From contig NZ_JACZEP010000006.1 of assembly GCF_014863355.1 (NCBI RefSeq), positions 62,001 to 126,000 of the forward strand: a stretch of 64,000 bases of DNA. Direction: 5' to 3'. Each line of letters starts with the position of its first letter. Position 1 is the first letter of the stretch. Source of the DNA: Aminobacter carboxidus. Its GTDB lineage: Bacteria; Pseudomonadota; Alphaproteobacteria; Rhizobiales; Rhizobiaceae. Positions 9,004-14,596 of this stretch are shown here, piece after piece. The notes beneath the pieces are model-generated. The model did no database searches. It worked only from the letters and a program-made list of their open reading frames with translations, and was not told the origin of the DNA. The position numbers were made by a program, and so were the translations under genes.

Positions 9004-9303
9004 TCAGCGGCGGCTGAGCAGTGCCGCGAGCAGGCCAAACACCGCAACGCCAACAAGTGCGGTCGTCATCGGATTGTCCTGGGCGGTTTTCTGCGCCACG
9101 CGCGCCTGCTTGCGCATCGCCGGCAGGGCGTCGGTAAAGCGGTCGTAGAAACCTTCGTAAAGCTCGGAGGCGCTTTCGCGCGTGTCGGCAAGGGCTGCGG
9201 AACTGCGCTTTGACATCGCCTTGGTCAGCGAAGCGACCTGTTTGGTAAGCTGGGAAACCTGGTCTTCGAGGTCGGCCTGGATTTCTTCACGGGTGGAAGC
9301 CAT
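9004..9303 (-). CDS. DUF883-type (ElaB/YqjD-like) membrane-anchored protein
   Basis: The 99-residue protein has an amphipathic coiled-coil N-terminus (EEIQADLEDQVSQLTKQVASL), a helical middle and a C-terminal membrane segment TTALVGVAVFGLLAALLSRR ending in two arginines. This is the layout of ElaB/YqjD proteins, which in E. coli tether ribosomes to the inner membrane in stationary phase. The start at 9303 has AAAGGACG upstream. A rhizobial palindromic repeat lies between its promoter region and the RNase D gene. Confidence 0.75.
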   Translation of the reverse strand: MASTREEIQADLEDQVSQLTKQVASLTKAMSKRSSAALADTRESASELYEGFYDRFTDALPAMRKQARVAQKTAQDNPMTTALVGVAVFGLLAALLSRR

Positions 9304-9325
9304 TCGGATGCGTCCTTTCATTGTA

Positions 9326-9367
9326 CATGACCCCGAAAATCGCTTCCGATTTTCGGAAAGGATCATG
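9326..9367. repeat. Rhizobial palindromic intergenic element (RIME-like)
   Basis: CCGAAAATCG (9333-9342) pairs with CGATTTTCGG (9347-9356), and outer CATGA pairs with TCATG. A related element with the same CGAAAA and GATCATG parts occurs at 57588-57636. Such mosaic palindromes are scattered through rhizobial genomes. Confidence 0.65.
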
Positions 9368-9381
9368 CACGATTCACACTC

Positions 9382-9425
9382 CTACAGCGTCCTTTGCGCG
9401 TCCGAAGTGACGTGCGACGCTGTAG
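9382..9425. repeat. Intergenic inverted repeat
   Basis: Perfect 10-bp arms CTACAGCGTC and GACGCTGTAG enclose 24 bases that are also partly self-complementary (GCGCGTC and GACGTGC-like parts). It is adjacent to the element at 9326 and looks like part of the same mosaic repeat. The rest of 9304-9539 holds no gene I can support. Confidence 0.6.
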
Positions 9426-9539
9426 ATTACGCACCCCAAACGGCGCAGGCAGGCGTTCGTTCCCTCGAAAGGACCGAACGCCGCAGCTAGGCCCGGCAAC
9501 CTGCAGCGGCCGCAGAGCCGGACCATCGACAGGTCGGCC

Positions 9540-10157
9540 TCAGCTGTGGGCGAAGATGTCCTCTTCGTCCCAGCCCATCAGGTCGAGCTTGGCGCGGACG
9601 GGAAGGAAGCGGAAGCAGGCCTCCGCCTCCTTGGCGCGGCCGTCGCGTTCAAGCCTGCCGGCCAGCACGTCGCGCAGGCGGTGCAGATAGAGCACGTCGG
9701 AGGCGGCATATTCGAGCTGTTCGGACGACAGCGTCTCGGCGGCCCAGTCGGACGACTGCTGCTGCTTCGACAGGCTGACGCCCAGAAGCTCGTTGCAGAT
9801 GTCCTTGAGGCCATGGCGATCGGTGTAGGTGCGGGTCAGGCGCGAGGCGATCTTGGTGCAGAATACCGGCTCGGCCATCACGCCGAAGGCGTTGTAGAGC
9901 ACGGCGATGTCGAAGCGGCCGAAATGGAACAGCTTCGTCACCTTGCGGCTCTTAAGCAGGCTGACGAGGTTCGGTGCCTTCTTCTGGCCCGGCGCGATCT
10001 GGATGACGTCGGCGGTGCCGTCGCCCGGCGAGATCTGGACGACGCAGAGGCGATCGCGATGCGGGTTCAGGCCCAGCGTCTCGGTGTCGATGGCAACGGC
10101 ATCGACGTCATAGTGCTGGAGGTCGGGAAGGTCGTGCTTGTGGAAGCGGATGGTCAT
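9540..10157 (-). CDS. rnd: Ribonuclease D (3'-5' exonuclease domain only)
   Basis: The 205-residue protein is the short alphaproteobacterial form of RNase D, with one DEDDy exonuclease domain and no HRDC domain. The motifs are AIDTETLGL (Asp and Glu metal ligands), HFGRFDIAVLY (second Asp) and AASDVLYLHRL (Tyr plus Asp). It trims 3' ends of tRNA precursors and other small RNAs. ATG 10157 has GGAGA at the right distance. It is monocistronic, following the M20 peptidase gene on the same strand by 76 bp. Confidence 0.93.
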   Translation of the reverse strand: MTIRFHKHDLPDLQHYDVDAVAIDTETLGLNPHRDRLCVVQISPGDGTADVIQIAPGQKKAPNLVSLLKSRKVTKLFHFGRFDIAVLYNAFGVMAEPVFCTKIASRLTRTYTDRHGLKDICNELLGVSLSKQQQSSDWAAETLSSEQLEYAASDVLYLHRLRDVLAGRLERDGRAKEAEACFRFLPVRAKLDLMGWDEEDIFAHS

Positions 10158-10233
10158 GCTTGTCTCCGATCGCGGCTTGGTTTCTCAGTTGCCGCGATCG
10201 GACAAAAAATCAATAGAAACCTCGGTTTCTACT

Positions 10234-11622
10234 TCACTTGCGGGTGAGCGCGTCGAGGATTCGCGCCCAGGATCGCTGACCCTTGTGGAACGAGGCCAGG
10301 TCGTACTTCTCGTTCGGCGAGTGGATGCGGTCGTCAGGCAGGGCGAAACCGACCAAAAGTGACTCCATGCCGAGGAAGGTCTGGAAATCGCCGACGATCG
10401 GGATCGATCCACCCATGGCGAGCATCACGGCCGGCTTCGGCCACTCGTCCGACAACGCATCCTTGGCCTTGGCCAGGAACGGCGAGTCGTAGGACAGCTG
10501 GATCGCAGGCCCAGCCCCATGCTCGTGGAATTCGACGCTGCAGTCGGCCGGAATGCGTGCACGCACGAACTCGCGGAAGGCCGCGCGGATCTTTTCCGGG
10601 TTCTGCTTGTGCACGAGGCGGAACGACACCTTGGCCGAGGCTTCCGCCGCAATGACCGTCTTGAAGCCCTTGCCGGTGTAGCCGCCTGATATGCCGTTGA
10701 ACTCGGCGGTCGGGCGGGCCCAGACCAGTTCGAGGATCGAGCGTCCCTTTTCACCAGCCGGGATCGACAGGCCGATCTCGCCGAGGAAGTTTTCCGCCGT
10801 TTCGCCGAGTGTTTCCCACGATTTCAGCACCTGCGACGGGGTCTCTTCGACACCGTCATAGAAGCCGGGGATGGTGACGCTGCCATTGTCGTCATGGATG
10901 GCGGCAAGGACCTTGGCGAGGATGCGCACCGGATTGGCGGCCGCACCGCCATATTCACCCGAATGCAGGTCGCGGTTGGCCCCCTTTACGATCACCTCTT
11001 CGCCGACCAGGCCGCGCAGGCCGACGCAGATGGCAGGCGTCTCGCGGTCCCACATGCCGGTGTCGCAGACCATGGCGAAATCAGCCTTGAGCTCTTCGGC
11101 ATTGGCATCAAGGAACGGCTTCAGCGACGGCGAGCCCGACTCCTCCTCGCCTTCGAACAAAAGCGTGATCCTGCACGGAAGACCGCCATGCACCTCTTTC
11201 CAGGCGCGGCAGGCCTCGACGAACAGCATCAGTTGGCCCTTGTCGTCGGACGAGCCACGGCCGGTGATGACCTTGATGCCGCCTGCGATCTCCTTGATCT
11301 TGGGATCGAAGGGATCGTCTTCCCAGAGGTTAAGCGGGTCGACCGGCTGGACGTCGTAGTGGCCGTAAAACAGCACATGCGGCGAGCCGGCGGGGCCGTC
11401 GTGATGGGCAACGACCATCGGGTGGCCTGGGGTGTCGCGCACACTGGCGTCGAAGCCGATGGTCTTGAGATCGGCGACCAGCCATTCGGCGGCCTTGCGG
11501 CAGTCGCCTGCAAAGGCCGGGTCGGTGGAGATCGACTTGAGGCGGAGCAGCTCGAACAAGCGCTCCAGGGACTGGTCGAGATTGTTGTCGAGGCGATCGA
11601 GAACGGGTGCGACTGCGGACAT
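10234..11622 (-). CDS. M20/M25/M40 family metallo-dipeptidase
   Basis: The 462-residue enzyme is a cytosolic M20 dipeptidase-like metallohydrolase with two zinc ions. The first ligand motif is LFYGHYDVQPVD (His and Asp), and the second metal-binding and catalytic Glu pair is in LLFEGEEESGSPS. A dimerisation lid domain sits in the middle (RDLHSGEYGGAAANP), and the last ligand His is near the C-terminus. The length is usual for the family. The substrate is probably a small di- or oligopeptide. The gene starts just after the minus-strand terminator of the structured RNA at 11733. Confidence 0.9.
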   Translation of the reverse strand: MSAVAPVLDRLDNNLDQSLERLFELLRLKSISTDPAFAGDCRKAAEWLVADLKTIGFDASVRDTPGHPMVVAHHDGPAGSPHVLFYGHYDVQPVDPLNLWEDDPFDPKIKEIAGGIKVITGRGSSDDKGQLMLFVEACRAWKEVHGGLPCRITLLFEGEEESGSPSLKPFLDANAEELKADFAMVCDTGMWDRETPAICVGLRGLVGEEVIVKGANRDLHSGEYGGAAANPVRILAKVLAAIHDDNGSVTIPGFYDGVEETPSQVLKSWETLGETAENFLGEIGLSIPAGEKGRSILELVWARPTAEFNGISGGYTGKGFKTVIAAEASAKVSFRLVHKQNPEKIRAAFREFVRARIPADCSVEFHEHGAGPAIQLSYDSPFLAKAKDALSDEWPKPAVMLAMGGSIPIVGDFQTFLGMESLLVGFALPDDRIHSPNEKYDLASFHKGQRSWARILDALTRK

Positions 11623-11732
11623 TTGGGGTGCCTTTCGATTCTTCTGGCGCGCAACCTAGTGGGCCAACAGGAAAACGAAAAGGCGGCAGGATTGGGCCAG
11701 CGCCGATGCTGCGGAAGCTTGCTGATCGTGAA

Positions 11733-11774
11733 CAAAAAAAGTGCCGCCGTGGTGGAGGGGGACCACGGCGGCAC
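11733..11774 (-). terminator. Strong Rho-independent terminator
   Basis: The perfect 13-bp stem at 11741-11774 has an 8-base loop and is followed on the minus strand by TTTTTTTGTT. It ends transcription coming from the tautomerase operon or from the candidate RNA, before the dipeptidase gene. Confidence 0.85.
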
Positions 11775-11778
11775 ATTC

Positions 11779-11883
11779 TTAAACGGTGCGGCAGCCCGGA
11801 GAGGGGGATGAGGCTGCCGCAGGGTCCGGATAGGCGGGGGACGGGCCTGAGACCGGACTTCGGCAAAAACTGCCGATGCCCAT
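11779..11883 (-). CDS. Possible 34-residue peptide
   Basis: ATG 11883 has AAAGGAAC seven bases upstream, and the frame runs 34 codons to TAA at 11779, ending five bases before the terminator stem. The peptide is rich in Pro and Ser, with three Cys in total and SFCRSP near the start. The good ribosome site argues for translation; the composition (GC-hairpin sequence read as Pro/Ser/Gly) argues against it. It could be a leader peptide. Confidence 0.3.
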   Translation of the reverse strand: MGIGSFCRSPVSGPSPAYPDPAAASSPSPGCRTV

Positions 11884-11923
11884 TATTTGTTCCTTTGAAC
11901 GTGGCGATTCAAGGGCACGAAGA

Positions 11924-12175
11924 TTACACTTTTGTAACATGCGCGTGATCGGCCGATCGCCCGCTTCGGCCCTTGCCGAGCGCGCGACGGTACTGTTCGA
12001 CGGGCATTCCGCCAACGCTCCAATCCTCCAAATCGACTTCATTTATAACCACTGACGTCGTCGCCGGATCCTTGTCCAGGACGTCGACGAGAAGATCGGT
12101 TGTCGCCTTGATCAGGGCGGCTTTCTGCTCCGGCGTCACACCTTCGCGGGTGATCTTGATATTGACGTAGGGCAT
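11924..12175 (-). CDS. 4-oxalocrotonate tautomerase family protein
   Basis: The 83-residue protein begins MPYVNIKITREGVTPEQKA. Removal of Met exposes the catalytic N-terminal proline of the tautomerase superfamily, and the two-strand plus helix repeat is visible (VNIKIT, TTDLLVDVLD, TSVVINEV). It may isomerise an enol/ketone or dehalogenate an unsaturated acid; the natural substrate is unknown. It is the last gene of the minus-strand operon glutathione transferase - NTF2-like - tautomerase, with a 24-bp gap to the preceding gene. Confidence 0.85.
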   Translation of the reverse strand: MPYVNIKITREGVTPEQKAALIKATTDLLVDVLDKDPATTSVVINEVDLEDWSVGGMPVEQYRRALGKGRSGRSADHAHVTKV

Positions 12176-12199
12176 TCTTGTGCGCTCGCTCCCGGTCTT

Positions 12200-12595
12200 T
12201 CAGTTCGACTGCACGTCGAAGTGAAAGACCTTTGCCATGATCTGCCAGCGGCCTTCGAGCTTCACCAGAGTCAGGAAGTCGGTGAAATGCTTTGGACCGA
12301 TGGCGCAGTTGAGCTTGGCAAAGGCCGTCACCGCACCGGCGAACTCGATCGAAACGATGCGGTCGACCCTGGGCTCCGAACGGCTGGCCGGCGACGGCCG
12401 CTTGTCGACGATCGGGAAGTATTCCTGCATCGTCAGTCGCAACAGTTCGCCTTCGGTTGCGCAGGCGTAGATCGCCTGCGGATGGAAGATCCTGGACAGC
12501 CGCTTGGTGTCGCTGAAGTGGAGCCCGTCGAAATAGTCCGCGAGCGCATGGGCGACCTCGGCATAGGCGGCAGAGTGGTCGGCAGCGGCGGTCAT
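12200..12595 (-). CDS. NTF2-like (lumazine-binding-type) nuclear transport factor 2 family protein
   Basis: The 131-residue protein has the cone-shaped NTF2 fold signature: N-terminal helix (AAYAEVAHALADYFDGLHFSD), a short RIFHPQAIYAC segment, then strands ending KLEGRWQIMAKVFHFD. Members of this lumazine-binding group are often small enzymes or ligand-binding proteins. Its ATG overlaps the TGA of the upstream glutathione transferase gene (ATGA), so the two are translationally coupled. Confidence 0.8.
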   Translation of the reverse strand: MTAAADHSAAYAEVAHALADYFDGLHFSDTKRLSRIFHPQAIYACATEGELLRLTMQEYFPIVDKRPSPASRSEPRVDRIVSIEFAGAVTAFAKLNCAIGPKHFTDFLTLVKLEGRWQIMAKVFHFDVQSN

Positions 12596-13197
12596 GCCAG
12601 CCCCTCGGCGGCCATGGCAGCTTTGACCGACGGGCGCTCACGCACGCGCTCGACGAAGGCTGCCAGGCGCGGCCATTGCGCAAAGCCGATCCCTGTCGGG
12701 CCGGTCCAGCTCGCAACGACAAACAGATAGGCATCGGCAACCGAGAAATGATCGCCGAGCAGATAGGCGCGGCCATCGGCGAACTGCTTTTCCATATGGT
12801 CGAGGCGCTGCCCCACAGTCGCTACGGCTGCGTCCTTCGCCTCGCCGGTGGCGCCACGAAACAGCGGCGCGAATGCCTTGTGCAGCTCCGAGGCAATGAA
12901 GTTCAGCTGTTCCTGCAGCCGTGCGCGGGCAAGCGTGCCCGGTTCCGGCGCAAGGCGACGGGCTCCATTGCTGTCAGCGAGATACTGGACGATTGCAGCG
13001 CCTTCAGTCAGCACCTCGCCGTCGCCGAGCCGAAGCGCAGGCACGTAGCCCTTGGGATTGATGGCGCGGAAATCCGCGCCGGTTTCGGTTGTCTTGGTCT
13101 CGACATCGACGCGCTCGACGTCGAACTGTCCGCCCAGTTCGTGCAGCACGATGTGCGGCGAAAGCGAGCAGAATCCGGGTGTGTAGTAGAGTTTCAA
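12592..13197 (-). CDS. Glutathione S-transferase (GstA-like, beta class)
   Basis: The 201-residue protein has an N-terminal thioredoxin-like domain (KLYYTPGFCSLSPHIVLHE, with the beta-class Cys-Ser pair that binds glutathione) and VLTEGAAIVQYLAD, followed by an all-helical C-terminal domain ending YLFVVASW...RPSVKAAM. The start is TTG at 13197, because AAGGAG lies eight bases upstream and family sequence starts right there; no ATG is suitably placed. It heads a three-gene detoxification-type operon, divergent from an HxlR regulator that probably controls it. Confidence 0.88.
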   Translation of the reverse strand: MKLYYTPGFCSLSPHIVLHELGGQFDVERVDVETKTTETGADFRAINPKGYVPALRLGDGEVLTEGAAIVQYLADSNGARRLAPEPGTLARARLQEQLNFIASELHKAFAPLFRGATGEAKDAAVATVGQRLDHMEKQFADGRAYLLGDHFSVADAYLFVVASWTGPTGIGFAQWPRLAAFVERVRERPSVKAAMAAEGLA

Positions 13198-13248
13198 CTC
13201 AGGTCTCCTTGCGTCTGAAGTCGGCAGGTGAAGGGCTATCAGATCGCC

Positions 13249-13309
13249 GTTACATTTGGATACTAGGTAACTTGATGTGATCTCCACTTTCGAGTATCCA
13301 GGCGGTAAC
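13249..13309. promoter_or_regulatory. Probable HxlR-controlled divergent promoter with inverted repeat
   Basis: TGGATACT (13257-13264) and AGTATCCA (13293-13300) are perfect inverted repeats 28 bp apart. Each is followed within a few bases by GGTAAC (13266 and 13304), and GTTAC occurs at 13249. The TAC-N3-GTA spacing inside the first block is like known HxlR sites. It lies between the glutathione transferase and the HxlR gene. Confidence 0.45.
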
Positions 13310-13356
13310 GGCGGTTTCACCGCAGTAACCACACGATTGCCGAACGTGATGACGCC

Positions 13357-13743
13357 ATGGCGCTGAAAGTCCGCAGAAACCGTGCTCCCGAGCCTCCAGA
13401 ATGCTGCCCGCTCAGCGAGTGCATGTCGTTGCTCGGCGGCGCCTGGACGCCCAACATCATCTGGTATCTCAGCGCCGGCCCGCGCCGCTTCGGTGAGCTT
13501 CGCCACGACATTCCCGCGATTTCGGCAAAGGTGCTGACCGGCCGACTGCGCGATCTCGAGACCAAGGGTGTGCTGTGGCGCCGGGTGATGCCGACGTCCC
13601 CGCCCTCGGTGGAATACGGGCTGACCGAACTCGGCACCGAGTTCCAGCCGGCAATCGCGGCCATCGTCGAGATCGGCCACAAGCTCAAACAGCGCCAGGC
13701 AGCCCACGGCCAGTCCAGCAGCATGGCGACAGCCGCCCCCTGA
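13357..13743 (+). CDS. HxlR family winged-helix regulator
   Basis: The 128-residue protein matches the HxlR/DUF24 family. An N-terminal Cys in CPLSECMSLLGGAWTPNIIWYL corresponds to the redox-sensing cysteine position of many members, followed by the recognition helix ISAKVLTGRLRDLETKGVL and wing VEYGLTELG. Such regulators usually sense electrophiles, quinones or aldehydes, which suits control of the divergent glutathione transferase / tautomerase operon. Confidence 0.88.
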   Translation: MALKVRRNRAPEPPECCPLSECMSLLGGAWTPNIIWYLSAGPRRFGELRHDIPAISAKVLTGRLRDLETKGVLWRRVMPTSPPSVEYGLTELGTEFQPAIAAIVEIGHKLKQRQAAHGQSSSMATAAP

Positions 13744-13775
13744 CATCGGCCCGCCGTAGGCCGGCGGCCAATGTC
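13742..13775. terminator. Hairpin after the HxlR gene, weak terminator
   Basis: GACATCGGCCCGCCG pairs with CGGCGGCCAATGTC with one bulge and one wobble, starting at the stop codon of the regulator gene. No T-run follows, so it may only stabilise the 3' end. Confidence 0.4.
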
Positions 13776-13863
13776 AGTTGTGAAAACGCGGACCTTTGCA
13801 GAACGAATGCGGCCCGCCTAGGCTCAAGCAAATCAGCCAAATCAACAGTGGAATGACCCATCC

Positions 13864-14340
13864 ATGCCCGTGCATGTCCGAGCCGCCTTGCCGCAAGACG
13901 CCAGCGCCATGGCGCGAATCCTGAATGAAATCATTGAGATCGGAGGAACGACAGCGCACCGCGAACGTTTCGATGAGCAGCGCATCATCAGCTACTTCAT
14001 CTCGCCGAAACTCGGAATCAGCTGCTTCGTGGCACTGGAAGGCGAGCAACTGCTGGGGTTCCAGTCACTCGACTGGTCCGACCCGGACTGGCCGGGCGAT
14101 CGGCTGCCCGCCGACTGGGGCGTCATCGCAACCTTTGTCGATCCACATGCGCACAAGCGCGGTGCTGGACGGGCATTGTTCGCCAACACGGTGGAAGCTG
14201 CGAAGAAGGCCGGCGTCAGCTTCATCGACGCGACAATCCGCAAGGAAAACACCGGCGGCCAGGCATTTTATCAGGGGGTAGGCTTCACCGACTATCGCGA
14301 GGGGCCGGAGACCATTTCAAAGCGTTTTGCGCCACTCTGA
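13864..14340 (+). CDS. GNAT family N-acetyltransferase
   Basis: The 158-residue protein has the GNAT fold: strand HVRAALPQDASAMARI, the acetyl-CoA pyrophosphate loop VDPHAHKRGAGRALFANTV (the Q/RxxGxG/A motif) and the C-terminal FYQGVGFTDY strand. It is related to phosphinothricin/L-methionine sulfoximine-type acetyltransferases by its DWSD..WGVIATFVDP order, but the substrate cannot be fixed from sequence. It stands alone between an HxlR gene and polA. Confidence 0.85.
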   Translation: MPVHVRAALPQDASAMARILNEIIEIGGTTAHRERFDEQRIISYFISPKLGISCFVALEGEQLLGFQSLDWSDPDWPGDRLPADWGVIATFVDPHAHKRGAGRALFANTVEAAKKAGVSFIDATIRKENTGGQAFYQGVGFTDYREGPETISKRFAPL

Positions 14341-14596
14341 ACGGCAGAAGACCACCTTGCGGCGCTTGAAACGTCGCCGCTTGCAGCAGATCAGCGACTG
14401 TCGTTGCCGCGACACCCGGACGCCCGCAGCATCTGGCACCTCAGCTACCGCCCACGCCGCTCCGCAACTGGCAGAGTGCGTGATTGCGCGACCATCAGGC
14501 GCACGTGCTCGCTGCCCGTCAACGACTTGTCAGTAGACGGCGGCAAAGCCTGCTTGACCATGGACAGCCGCGCTGCGCCAAGTTACCCGTATCGCC

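Larger units (their letters stand above)
11733..11900 (-). ncRNA. Candidate structured small RNA or leader with strong terminator
   Basis: Read on the minus strand, four hairpins follow each other within about 145 bases: TCGGCA/TGCCGA (11876-11860), GTCCGG/CCGGAC (11858-11824), GCGGCAGCC/GGCTGCCGC (11820-11788), and a perfect 13-bp GTGCCGCCGTGGT/ACCACGGCGGCAC (11774-11741) followed by seven U. This is far more structure than ordinary intergenic DNA and ends as a transcript would. The 5' end is a guess. It could be an independent small RNA, a 3' UTR of the tautomerase operon, or the message of a 34-codon reading frame that overlaps it. Confidence 0.55.

Noticed and set aside
11607-11948. Plus-strand frame of 113 codons across the terminator at 11741
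   Set aside because: It reads through the hairpin arms and is better explained by the structured minus-strand RNA.
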